Positions 36,045 to 47,097 of a DNA stretch of 64,000 bases are shown piece by piece. Location: positions 124,001 through 188,000 of the forward strand of contig MU385717.1 of the NCBI GenBank assembly GCA_022497155.1, written 5' to 3'. Each line of letters opens with the position of its first letter. The first letter of the stretch is position 1. Source of the DNA: Whalleya microplaca (lineage: Eukaryota > Ascomycota > Sordariomycetes > Xylariales > Xylariaceae). The translations under genes were made by a program, and so were the position numbers. The notes below the pieces were generated by a model. That model had not been told where the DNA came from. It did not search any database and saw only the letters and a program-made list of their open reading frames with translations.

Positions 36045-37503
36045 CTACCGTCTTTTCAAGTACCAGTTGAAAGCCAACTGGTTAACATAATAGGGGTATG
36101 GTGTAGGGACTTCAGCCCTTCCTGCGCGTGCAACTGGATGTCTCAGGTAGACGGCCGAGCAAATCTTTTGATTGACCTCGAGGTATTTGGGGATGAAGGC
36201 AAAAGGGGATAAATAGTTACGCGGCCGCCAAGGTGTAACATAGGGCTTGCTGGGGTCTAATGGGTTTTCTTCCTCCTCACGCAAGTGCTCGGCCATGCGC
36301 TTTTCCAGCTCCTTGAGTTGGAACTTGTCAAGGCCCTCCAAGGGATCCGAAGATGCGGGGTTTTCTTGGCTGGGTGTGGTGGTGGTAGCATCCGCGTTAG
36401 AAGGTTGGTGGTTCAGGTCAAGCTCCTTGACTAAGTTGGCGAGCTCATCCGCAACCTGAGCTGGAGAAGCATTTGTGCGTCCACTGTGCGCGAGCACAGG
36501 ACGCATGCTCCGGATGAATTTCCGTAGCTTCTGCTTCTGTGCCACACTCAGAACTTCCTCGGATAAGATGGCCTTGGCTTGCTGTGCAAGCCCCTGGACT
36601 TGCTTGCGTGTTGGCTTCATGTCTACCGGTACTTCTTCTGGCGCATCAGTCGTGTCTGGGTCTTGCTGTGGCTCTGCTGCCTTTTTCTCAGAGTCCTCCA
36701 CAGGTGCTCCGGTCTCCTCTTCGACTGGCGCATCAGTGTCCTCTTCCTCCGTAGCACTAGAAGCAGGCTTCTTCGACCGAGCTTTCTTGGCAGGCCTCTT
36801 ACTTGCACCTGTCGCATATAGGACACGATCGGGATCGACCTGAAACATGTCGCCGGGATTGAGACGGTACGCCGGATAGTTCATCTGTTGGGCGACAGTC
36901 GTTAGCAATGCTGTGTACAGCTGACCGCCGGAGATAGTACTTACGACTTTGCCATTGACTTTAACCGCACCGTGTACACAGAACTGCCTAGCTTGTCTCG
37001 CACTACTCGCGAACATAGCTCTGAAAACGGCAATATCTAATCGTCTCTCCATAGGCGCAAAGGCCATCTGCATATAAGGAGTCAAGGTAGGACTGGGGAC
37101 TTTCGAGGCGCTGAACTTGTCAGGTAGATCCCTTCCAGAGCCTCTTCCAGCAGACATTTCAGAGCCGTCATGGGCAGCCATGTACTGGGCGTCCATACGG
37201 ACAGCACCTAGCAAGCGACGGCTGAACATGCGCTCCCACTTGCGCTCGGGGATGTGTTCACCATGGTAGCCACGCAGCACACCTTTCGCTCTCCATTTCT
37301 GTTGAAAGAAGGTATCGGAATTCCTTACACCGAGCCTGCCTTCGCGTGCTCGTGAGATGTTGAAGAGGTTATATTTGTTCCAGCTTTGGCGCAGTTTCTG
37401 GTGAGTAGGCGTAGGGATTAGCTCGCTGTAAGAGGTCCAATTGGAAGGGTTTCGTATGGGGACTTACAGGCCTCCTCAGACCATGAAATCGTTTAGGCTT
37501 CAT
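36045..37503 (-). CDS. NAM9: Mitochondrial small-subunit ribosomal protein uS4m (Nam9/MrpS4)
   Basis: Three exons on minus (37468-37503, 36945-37397, 36045-36884) give 442 residues. Exon 1 codes MKPKRFHGLRRP. The core then has KLRQSWNKYNLFN and the S4 RNA-binding domain ERRLDIAVFRAMFASSARQA, then FCVHGAVKVNGKV. A low-complexity Glu/Ala/Pro/Lys insert (about residues 185-245) interrupts the protein, and the C-terminus ends PYPYYVNQLAFNWYLKRR. It nucleates assembly of the mitochondrial small ribosomal subunit. The second intron (36885-36944, 60 nt) is a multiple of three and stop-free, so it could be misread as coding; the canonical GTAAGT donor and CAACAG acceptor support removal. Confidence 0.92.
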
Positions 37504-39105
37504 CTCGGCTGTCGCTCAATTCTGTACGTGAGCTGCAGCTTCGATTCGGTCGAGATATCTACTCAATTTAGTGCTGCGCAGTCATGCGACCCTGGCCGAC
37601 CAAAAATTAAATTTCTAGATAGGGAGTCACGTGCTTACATCATCGCTCAAGCTACCTTGGTGTAGGTACCAATTGGTCTAAGCTTGCCAAATCAACATGC
37701 AGCCCGTTTATATACATGTACCGCAGTACAAAGGCACGTATGCATCTACTGGCCACATGCAGCTAACGCACGCTAAGTTTCACTCAAATGCTGTATACAA
37801 AGTACATCTAGGTATGTCGTACTTACAACCTTAGGCTTACAACATCAAAGCATTCATCTTGGGTGGCCCTATAATCACACATACTATACATACATTACAT
37901 ATGCATACCTTATTACTTGCTGTAGTTAGTATTACCTTTCGACGTTAGCTATCGGTCGCAAGTGCACCCATAAGACTTTTGGTTGGGATTTGACATTTCT
38001 GCTCTAGAGATGTCAGAAATACCTAGGGAGCTTCTCTGGTTTGATGTCTTCGTATAGTCGGCCTTGTTAACAAATGTTGGAAGTGTATAGGCTCACTTGA
38101 TTGTTTCATATTAGGAGAATCACTATGATACCATTAATTAGGATTGATATCGAAATATTCTAGATAGGCAATTCAGATTGAGTTCTGCCGAGGGAAGATA
38201 AACTGTGAATTAAGCACTACCTAGGTGATGATATATTACACAGCGATCTGATCAATAGCGTGCCCGAATAAGACGAACTGGGTATCAACCTCGCTGGATT
38301 GCATAGACGCCCTCATTTCGTGCATATATTGATGCAGGTTTACCTAACTGGTAATGCTTTAATATCTAACTTCGAGCTATGTTTGAGGTACAACAGCGCT
38401 ATACCTAGGTATGGTTGTTCGCCTTGCATGCTTCATCTACAGCGAGACTTACTCTTCTCTTTCTTGGCTTCCCTCTTGTTTACCTGCCAATATAAAGGAT
38501 TGAGTGCGTCATTACAAGCTGAATGTATCGGAAGCTCAAATTATTGTTTGTGCCCTGTAACACCATTGACTCCTCATCAGCTCCTCAAACACCAGTGTAA
38601 ACCTTCGGTGTATGTGTATCCACTTCTCCGGTCATGTGCGTTCAATACATTCAACTACGACCCTTCCGTATGACGGACTCGAGATGGGGCGGCTTCTCTA
38701 TATTGTGGCAGAAAGTGCCCCTGGGTAATCATCGTAGACGGGTGAACTTGTAATGGATAAATCACCTCATTTTCTAAACTCTTCTGATTATGCCTATTGT
38801 TACCATGGGCTGTAGTAATACTGTAGTCTACTGGCACCCTCATGAGCGCTGATCTATTTGATAATCCATACGCGGACTCTTTTCTGTAAACGGAAAATGA
38901 ATCTAATGGAGGCACTCCTTTTAGTTGACACGATTCAATTGGCTTCAGCTAGACTATGGATAGGGTTCGCGGAATCTTAGTCAGAGTTGGAGCAACTGTA
39001 CTATAATAGGATCAAAGGTACTGCGCTCTGTATGGAGATAGGCCCCGGGGATGGACAATCCAACATTGTTAGTATATAGCTCCAATTGGGAGTCAGACCA
39101 GAGAT
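37504..39105. other. Divergent intergenic between NAM9 and an MFS gene
   Basis: AT-rich, with a TACCTAGGTA palindrome at 38402-38411 and a near-copy at about 38218. The 124-codon frame 38299-38673 has no family features. No gene called. Confidence 0.5.
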
Positions 39106-40922
39106 ATGAATTGGCAGGAAAAGCAAGGAAACGCATCAAGCTCGAACCTGAGCTCCAACTTCCGTGCCCCAGAGATAGAGAATCCTAGGCCATCCTACCA
39201 TAACGGGACGCCGCCGAGCCGACCTTCCCGCGCTCTCACGCGGACTGTCTCTGAGGTTCGAGATGGCATCGAATCACGTCGGGACTTGGAACACGGCCCT
39301 CCAGTGGAAGAGGAGGACGCCGCTGCCCTAGCCACCACAGCCATCATACCCCCGGATCCTAATCTGGTGACCTGGTTAGGGCCCGGTGACCCGCGGAACC
39401 CAAGGAACTGGGCGCTCTCCCGGAAGTGGACCGTAGTGTTCATCGTCTCGACCTTCACGTTGATCTCGCCGGTTTCCTCGTCCATGGTGGCGCCGTCTCT
39501 GACCGCCATCGGTGAGGAGCTGGACATCCCTCAGGCCTGTAAGTCTGACTTTGAGAGGTTGCGGGCTCAACTCGTACCACTACCAGGGTTCTACCAGATC
39601 ACTGACACAATACCGGTCTAGTCATGAGAAACCTCGTGCTCTCCATCTTCCTTCTTGCCTACGCAATAGGCCCCCTTCTGTAAGCATCCCGCCCCCTTTC
39701 CACGCCGCACTCACGCACCACTAACACCACCCCCACCCCCAGCTTCGGCCCGCTCTCCGAGCTCTACGGGCGCGTGCTAATCCTACAACTCGCGAACGTG
39801 ATCTACCTAGCCTTCAACCTCGGCTGCGGCCTCGCGCGCACCAAAACCCAACTCCTAACCCTCCGCTTCCTCTCCGGGCTCGGCGCCTCCGCGCCCCTGG
39901 CAGTCGGCGGCGGCGTACTGACGGACCTCTTCGCCCCCGAGCACCGCGGACGCGCCATGGCCGTGTACAGCCTGACGCCACTCCTGGGCCCGGCCATCGG
40001 CCCGATCGCAGGCGCCTTCATCACGGAGCGCGCGACCTGGCGGTGGTCGTTCTGGGCGACGGCGCTGCTGGACGCCGGCGTGCTGGGCGCCGGGCTCGTC
40101 GTCCTGCGCGAGACGTGCGCGCCTGTGATCCTGGGCTGGAGGCGCGCGCGGCTGGTCCAGGAGACCGGGAACGAGGACTTGCACACGCCGTATGACGCCG
40201 TCCACCATGATGACCGCGCCTCCGCGCTCCGCGGGGCTATGGCGAGGCCCTTCCGCATGCTCGGCACGCAGGCGCTCGTGCAGTATCTGGCCGTGTACAT
40301 GATGTACCTGTACGGGCTGCTCTACCTGATCCTGACCAGCCTCCCCGTGCTCTGGACCTCGCCCCCACCTACGGGTTACGGCGAGAGCGTCGGCGTGGGC
40401 GGGCTCAACTACATCAGCCTGGGCGTGGGGTTCTTGCTAGGCGCACAGACATGCGCGCCGCTGCAAGACCGCATCTACGCGGCGCTGAAGGCGCGGTATG
40501 GCGGCCCGGGCAGGCCCGAGTACCGCACGCCGATGATGGTGCCGGGGGCGGTGCTCGTGCCCGTGGGCCTGCTCGTGTACGGGTGGTGCGCGGAGTACAA
40601 GACGCACTGGATCGGTCCCAATATCGGCGCGATGCTGCTCGGCGCGGGGTGCATTATCGGTTTCCAGTGCCTGCAGGGCTTCCTCGTCGATTCGTATCAG
40701 CGGTACGCGGCGAGCGCGGTGGGGGCCGTGACCGTGCTGCGCAGTCTGGCCGGCTTCGGGTTCCCGCTCTTCGCGCCGAGCCTGTACGAGCGCTTGGGCT
40801 ACGGATGGGGGAATACGCTCCTGGCGTTGCTGGGCGTGGCTATAGGCTGGCCTGGGCCCTTTTTATTATGGAAATACGGCGAGAGGTTAAGGGAGAGGAG
40901 CCCGTTTACCGCGGGAGACTGA
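39106..40922 (+). CDS. MFS transporter, DHA1 drug/polyamine type
   Basis: Three exons (39106-39538, 39622-39679, 39743-40922) give 556 residues. A hydrophilic N-terminal tail (about 100 residues) ends in WLGPGDPRNPRNW, the typical pre-helix-1 motif. Helices follow with SSSMVAPSLTAIGEEL, the exon-2 segment MRNLVLSIFLLAYAIGPL and FGPLSELYGR (motif A). Next come LRFLSGLGASAPLAVGGG, the motif C segment LTPLLGPAIGPIAGAF, and TWRWSFWATALLD. It resembles fungal Tpo/Flr-like transporters of the plasma membrane; the substrate cannot be inferred. Both introns have canonical ends. Exon 3 is extremely GC-rich at third positions compared with exon 1, producing long spurious antisense frames. Confidence 0.9.
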
Positions 40923-41366
40923 TTGGTCCCCTGGATAGAGACAAGTGGCTGCGGTATATGGCTACACTTGACGAAGACACTCCAAATGAAAGCAATGCGT
41001 GAGGATGGTATTCTTTTTATGAGTGGCTGGCATTTGCGGAATTGTGCTGTAGGTATATACATATCATTATCATGCTTGGCAATCTCGCAAATTCATCACA
41101 TGCTCAAAGGTATCATACTTGGTAAACCATGACTTTTTTTCACCGCAAGACCTTTGGCGGAGTATCTATGTAAAAGCAATCCTCCAACGCCATATCCGAT
41201 GAATGCCCCTGTCGACGTATTCCATGGCCAAATCCCGCCTGCGAATACAGGAAAATGTTGGTGATGGTTGTGACTCTAGCTGTGAGAAACGTATGGCAAG
41301 CGGCGTAGATCTCAGTGAATAGAAAAGTGAAGGTAGGATACAGGATACTGAAGAGTCTTAAAGTGC
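40923..41366. other. Convergent 3' intergenic
   Basis: Lies between the 3' ends of the MFS gene and the La gene. No gene recognised. Confidence 0.5.
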
Positions 41367-42808
41367 TCATGCAGTCGAAGCAACAGCCTCCTGGGTGTGC
41401 ACCTTCTTGGCCGAAGGTTCTTCTGCAGCGGTATCTTGGTCTCTGGCGCGCTTTCCATTAGCTTGGGCGTCGGAGTTGTCTTGGCCCTCCTTCATAATCT
41501 TGGCTCCCTCTTTGCTGGTGTGGATTCTAGGGCGGCCTGCGTCATGAGAGCTAGAAGGGCTCTGGTCTTCCTTCACGCGATCACCACCATTCTCGGCACG
41601 ATCTCTACCTCCGCGGAAGTTACCTCGGCCGCCCCGGCCCCGGCCCCGACCCCGACCGCGATGATTGCGTCCACGGCGATCCTCGAAGCCATTCTTCTGA
41701 TCCTGCTCGCGTCGTTTGTTCCAGTCATTCGGATCTCCACCTCGATGGTTTCCTCGAGAATGATTAGATCCTCGGTTGGGCTTGCCGCCTCGGTGGCCGC
41801 GACCTCCACGGAAATTCTCGGAGCCTTTCATCGGAACCCTCCCCTCTCGGATTTCCTTAGCCTTCTGCCGCTGGTATTCGAGCTTGCTAAGAATATGCAA
41901 AGGATAGCCCTTCCAGGTAGGCTGAGGCTTCAAGGCTACGAATCTTTCAGCTGTCTCCTTGTCCGCCCACTCGACAAACACAGAGCCTTTGAAGGCCCGC
42001 TTTTCATCCTCAACGCGGCGAAGACGGACCGAGTTGAATTCTCCATACGAAGAGAGGAAAGCTTCGATGTCAAACTGAGTGGACGTTTGCTCCTCACCAA
42101 AGCCTTTGATGTAACTGCTGCGCTCGTCCATTTGATGCCGCTTGCTCTTAGCAGGGTCATATGGGTTCTTTCGGCGAACTGTCTCTTCACCTTCGGCACC
42201 TTCCACGACTAGGAAGTTGCTAGACTTGAGGGCATCTACAACGGCGGAGTATGGCTTGAAGCGACGCATTCGCGAGAAGCTGCAGATTAGGGAAAGCGGT
42301 ACGGGCTTGTTCTTCTCGCCTTCGGTCTTTGCCCAGAGGAACTTGTCGCCTGACAAATTGCTGTTGCCGAAATAGAATTCGACCTAAGTTTTATTAGAGA
42401 GAACTGGTAGAAATGAGTATGAGGCAATGTTACCTGTTTGCGGATCTCCTTGGGATCATCAGAGTCGGGGAGCACGGAGGCATCCGACTTGTGTCTCTCA
42501 AAGCCCTCCTTCTCGTGTCCACGGCGGTCAACTCGCAGCATGCCTTTAGGCGGTCTGTGGATGGAAGGTTTAGAGTCTTCAGCCTTGTCTTCGGCCTCAA
42601 GCTTCTCATCCTCTTCGTCCTTCACTGTAGAAGTAGCCTCCGGAATATGACCAGCGTCCTCCATCTCTTCGTCCTTAACGTTGGTGATCTCTCCATCTTT
42701 GACGCTGGTGGCCTCGGGAGCGGTTTCTTGCTTGACCTTGGCCTCGGGTGTCTGGACTGGAGCTCCAGCCTCGACGCCGTTGGCGGGTTTGGCTTCTTGA
42801 TCGCTCAT
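41367..42808 (-). CDS. LHP1: La ribonucleoprotein (Lhp1/Sla1 homologue)
   Basis: Two exons on minus (42434-42808, 41367-42383) give 463 residues. The first about 95 residues are acidic and disordered. The La motif (about 105-205) carries QVEFYFGNSNLSGDKFLW, PLSLICSFSRMRRFKP and ALKSSNFLVV. The RRM (about 220-300) reads SSYIKGF...FLSSYGEFNSVRLRR...GSVFVEWADKETAERFV. The tail is RGG-rich with a basic nuclear-localisation-like GKRARD and SAKKV. It binds the 3' UUU-OH ends of new Pol III transcripts and protects pre-tRNAs and other small RNAs in the nucleus. The intron starts GTAACA and ends CTTAG. The upstream leader carries a long C tract on the transcript strand. Confidence 0.93.
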
Positions 42809-43950
42809 ATTGGTGACAATGCAGAGCTGATAGGGTAAAGGGGGGGGGGGGGGGGGGAGGAATGATACAAGATGTCAAGACGGTGCTGTAGCACAACACA
42901 GGTTAGCAGGTTTGTCTTGGGTGGAAACGCAGTGTGAAGGTCACGTTGGTTGGTGAAGGGTAAAGCACAAAGGAAGTATGGCGGGGCACGAATTGTTGGA
43001 GGCGGGGGAGGAATTCAGAGTGCAGGGTTGAGGAAATATTAGTCTTACCGATGTGTATATTACTTCCCCCTAGGGACAATTAAGTCGCAATGGGAGGACA
43101 GTATTTTGGGTACTGCCTTGTTTTGGCAGCTAGGTGGGAAAGGAAGATATTAGGACAGGTGACTGATGGGGAAGGTAGGTCGCGAAGAGGTTGATTGATA
43201 CTGGCGACGGGACTGGCAGACTTCAAGTGCAGACGGGACGGAGGTAGAGAGCTCCAAGGCCCACTGTATTTTTTCTGCGCACCAATTGATCCGAACTTTT
43301 TTTCTTAAGCGGGTCCCGTCCCCCACCACGAAGCCTGAGGCGCTTGAATACCTAGGTACTTAGGTACTTACCTAGCTATCTGCGGTGGGTGGATGAAGGA
43401 TTGATCCGTTTTCTGATTTGTCTAGGACCAGGTACCTACGTACTTTTAAGCTTTGCAGCTTCCAATAGCTTCAGTACCTATGTAACCTGTAACTTATAAG
43501 GATCACTACATACTACAATCATATGGATGATATCATATTAGTACACAATAATAACCCTACTTTGAATAAGTAGTCGTTTATTCTTATGAATAAATCATCT
43601 CCTCCCGTCCAGCTACCATCTCGCGCTGAGAGGCCATGAGGTTCTTCATGGGTGAGCATACCCGCTCTGACTTGGCTGCCGGTACATGTATGTATTCAAG
43701 GAGTGAACCTAGCGTGTGCATATATTGGATGTGTCTCACAATGACTGATTAAATATCTTTATTCTGTAATTCGAGGCATACCCGAGGTCTTGAAAATGAA
43801 CATTATCCTTTATGATTTATCGTCTTGACTTATGGCTAGTCCAGAGTCCAGACTCCAAAGGAACAGGGGGAAAAAATCGAACATTGTCTCATCTCAGCTA
43901 CACATTCAGGGGAATGAGGCCAACCAGTCATCAGCTTCAGATGCGCCCGA
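42809..43950. other. Intergenic upstream of the La gene
   Basis: Contains the La leader with its G/C homopolymer, a TACCTAGGTA palindrome at 43349-43358, and further GGTACTTAGGTACTTACC-type sequence just after it. No gene recognised. Confidence 0.5.
42840..42857. repeat. Homopolymer of 18 G (C18 in the La gene leader)
   Basis: An uninterrupted run of G on plus, 32 bases upstream of the La start codon. On the transcript it is C18. The run length may be imprecise because of sequencing slippage. Confidence 0.9.
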
Positions 43951-44589
43951 TCAGCTGTAAGGACATTTCGGGTTCCCGACATACTTCGCAGTCGAGAACC
44001 CAACAATCTGCTCGGGGACGTTGGTGTGATTCAGCCACAGACAGGTAAATTGTACGCCCGATTTACTCCACTGAGGATTGGTGGTGTTGCTTTGCAGAGT
44101 GCCGTACTTCAATCTATCACTATAGCACTGTCCGTCGTCGGTCTGCTGGTCGCTCGTACCGATATTGATCGATTGCGGGTTGTGCAAGCCCTTGAACCAG
44201 ATGCCGACGGCGACCGGATGGTTGCCATGCGCATCGGCGTCGGTGCTGTGGCATGTACAGTACGGGTACGTGGGCTCTGTGTAGTAGAAGGGCGCCCTTC
44301 CCGTAGCCTCCAGGTCGTCGTTGCAGCCGATGTTGTCCGCAGCATAATACCCCCGCATGCACCAGTTATTGCCTTGGATCTGATCGAAGGAGTCGAAGTT
44401 GGTGAAGTCGCATCCGGCCGGTGCCGCATCTTCTATCCGGGTGTTAAGGGTGTGGCTATTTAGGTAGTTAGTCAAGTTGGGATATCTTAGCAGGTGTTCA
44501 AGTATAACACACCTTTCACTAGAGACAGGCGTGGCTAAGGTAGTTGCGGCTAAGGCCGCGATCATTGTAAAACAATGCATATTAGACAA
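43951..44589 (-). CDS. Small secreted Cys-rich protein, unknown (effector-like)
   Basis: Two exons on minus (44513-44589, 43951-44455) give 193 residues. The intron at 44456-44512 (57 nt, GTGTGT...AAATAG, branch GACTAAC) is a multiple of three and stop-free, but its ideal branch site argues for removal. The N-terminus is a signal peptide (MHCFTMIAALAATTLATPVSS); the start could be 44589 or 44580. The mature chain has eight Cys, including WCMRGYY, PYCTCHS and KCPYS, and possible N-glycosylation sites (NTT, NHT). The even Cys number suggests four disulfides. I know no family for it. Size, signal and Cys content fit a secreted effector or wall-associated protein. Confidence 0.65.
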   Translation of the reverse strand: MSNMHCFTMIAALAATTLATPVSSERCVILEHLLRYPNLTNYLNSHTLNTRIEDAAPAGCDFTNFDSFDQIQGNNWCMRGYYAADNIGCNDDLEATGRAPFYYTEPTYPYCTCHSTDADAHGNHPVAVGIWFKGLHNPQSINIGTSDQQTDDGQCYSDRLKYGTLQSNTTNPQWSKSGVQFTCLWLNHTNVPEQIVGFSTAKYVGNPKCPYS

Positions 44590-45469
44590 TTTTTGATATT
44601 TAGTTTTAACGAGTGACTCAGTTAATGTGTAAAGAATTATAGACGCACGCAGCAGAGCTCAAGCTAGTCTTTGACTCTGTCGTGGCTTATAGTTATCTTT
44701 AATAACTCCTCACTATACTGTTGCCTAAACGCTTCATCCTTGAAGTGATAGATAGGTCGGTAATAGTCAACCGATGCCAAGGGAAATTGACCAATCATCT
44801 TACAAGAATTGCTTAAGCTTTGTTAGGTCAAATGAGTATGTGCCTTGTGGGGAGTCCATAAAAGTCCGGAATGCCAATGGGCAATAGGAGTGGGTGAGAT
44901 TGGAAAGGAGGAATTTATGCTTGAGTATTAAGATATCACCAGCATGGGCAATGGGCCGATGAATTACCAACACAGAAATTAAATGGATGATCCTACAAAT
45001 ATCATTGAATTTGGCTCAATGTATTTTGAGACCGACCAAGAACTTAACTGTATAATGGGTCTTCAACAGGGGTGGAGTTGTTGAATAGGTACACATACTA
45101 GGTAGTACTGAAATGACTACAGTTCCAAGGCTAGGTAGGTATATACATATATACGTTAGGCAGCTAAGAAGTGTTGAGTAGTCCCTAGTATCAGTGACTA
45201 CGTACGTAGAACACACTTCTTATTTTTATTCTCTTGGCTAGACTTACTCGTAGTATTAAGTCTGATGGTTCTCTTAGAACGCTGTAACGTCTGCCCTGAA
45301 TTATCTACGTTCATCTGTGTGTTCAGCTGCCTATAGATTTAGTATATCGGTGTCTTAAAGACTTTCATCTCTACTGACGGCCTGTCTGCACTATGTACAT
45401 TGGATGGCGAGAGATTATGCCGCACTCGGATCAAAAGTGTTGCGTATTTCATCCTAGCATAGGCAATAT
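44590..45469. other. Intergenic
   Basis: AT-rich, with no supported gene. Several ACTAGGTAGT/CTAGGTAGG variants occur near 45108-45140. Confidence 0.5.
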
Positions 45470-46417
45470 TTAGGCTGCGACACTTGCTAGCTTATTGTGC
45501 CAGCGACCAAATTCCTCACGCACATCATCCTGTCCGAAATCATGTGTGTGTTTGAGGGTGCGGTGGTCGAGTTCTTCCACGAATTCAGCTGCTATTTGCA
45601 TACCGCCTTCCCTCTCAAGACTGCGAATCTTACCTTCTGCGGACTTGGGAAATTGTATTGTCATCGGACATCGATACCAATCGGCGAAATAGATGAGGTT
45701 CAGCATGACACGAACCTCATCTGCGGTACGGTTTGGCATACCAGCATGCCAGAGTCTCATGTCGCGTATGAGAATGCCGCCCTTCTTCACAGTTGGTTGA
45801 ATTGGGGGTCCGAATGTCTTCCTTCGTTCGTCTAAGAGATGGCCGTGTATTCCTTTCATGCCATTCTGATCGGAAAATTTAGTAACTGTATGTGTCCCTG
45901 GCCAGCATTCCGTTGAGCCATTCTCGGGTGATCAGTCAATCAGGACAATGTTGACAGCAAGAGAGAAACACGCTCGAGGGTGTGCATAATGGACGTCACT
46001 ATGAACAGGCTGGCGACTCTTGCCAGGAAACTTGGTGTTGGCCTTATGGTACCTTAATACGGGGTTAGGCCCTATCATTGTTTTGCAGACGTCCATGGCA
46101 AATAGATTGGCGTGCACATCTAGCAACAGATATTCAGGATCGGGGATCATGTGTTGGAGTATGTTCTGTGCCTTGCTGTCGTAATTGAACCATGTCCCTG
46201 AACCTTCACGCAAGGCCTTGGCCTCCTCAACCATACGTGGGTTCAGAAAGTCCAGGCTATCATCTGACACGGCTCCATCTAAGATCACAACTCCATATTC
46301 TGAAAGAGCCACAACTGCCTTCTCTAGATTCCGCTTAGAAAGTTTGTTTGCAGCACGTTCCTCTGTTGTGATCTGAACATGAGTGACAGAAGGTCCAGTC
46401 GCCATTGGCACTGTCAT
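45470..46417 (-). pseudogene. Phytanoyl-CoA dioxygenase (PhyH) family protein with one in-frame TGA
   Basis: One continuous frame of about 315 codons, interrupted only by TGA at 45932-45934 (codon 162). Before it lie the helical N-terminus (NLEKAVVALSEYGVVILDG) and the 2-His-1-Asp facial-triad start PVHSDVHYAHP (His139, Asp141), leading to FSLAVNIVLID. After it, still in the same frame, come SPENGSTECWPGTH, KKGGILIRDMRLWHAG (distal His224), MPNRTADEVRVMLNLIYFADWY and the normal C-terminus. Such enzymes use Fe(II) and 2-oxoglutarate to hydroxylate lipids or secondary metabolites. No GT-AG intron can remove the stop without losing core residues. It is therefore a recent pseudogene, a readthrough gene or a sequence error. 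An upstream Met at 46462 is possible. Transcribed away from the UNC93-like gene. Confidence 0.8.
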
Positions 46418-47097
46418 CTTTAAGTAGACTATGTATTGAAATGAAGCATAGGATGCTGGCAAATCGACTTATGGCGAGATCTATACGCAATTTCAACAAG
46501 CTTGGTATGACAAATTTGTGCTGTTTAGTTTGAATGGAAGGGCAAGTTGTATCTATATTCCGACTTGTTAAATTGAGATCACAAGACCCTGTCGCTTGGG
46601 GTACACCTCCGCAATACCACGTCCCCCCTATTGGCTAACCAGGGCTATACCTAGGCCTCTCGAGTACCAAGCATATGTGACACCGACTATGTTCCCACGT
46701 TTATAACTACTAGCCTCTTTTCAGTAACCCTTAACAGTTCTACCTCAGTGGAACTATCTCGTTCATCGAAATATTTGTTGCTATCAAGACATCTTTTGAT
46801 ATCGGCGATAGACTCGATCACGATAAGCGATACGTCTGTTCCTTGTTATTCGTTAATTCGGCATCAGCAGATAAGCTTACCGCTTACAGCGCATTTAATC
46901 CTGGTGATCTATAATACTTCAACAGTTTTACTGGATTCCGAAGCCTATTCACGGCTGTCATTGGACCGTAGCGTCAATCTTGTTTATGGTATATATCACT
47001 TGTATCAATCGCCCCAATTGCATTTCCTCAGAATTTCACTTAGGGTTGAATACAGGGTACGAAGGTCCAATATCTTCAGTCCCCAGAAAGCCGTAAT
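46418..47097. promoter_or_regulatory. Divergent promoter region between the PhyH and UNC93-like genes
   Basis: About 680 bp lies between the two start codons of divergently transcribed genes, which suggests shared control (inference). No specific operator recognised. The 129-codon plus frame 46748-47137 lacks family features. Confidence 0.5.

Noticed and set aside
39803..40300. Long minus-strand frames over the MFS gene
   Set aside because: Shadow frames caused by high GC third positions; the plus strand has clear MFS motifs.
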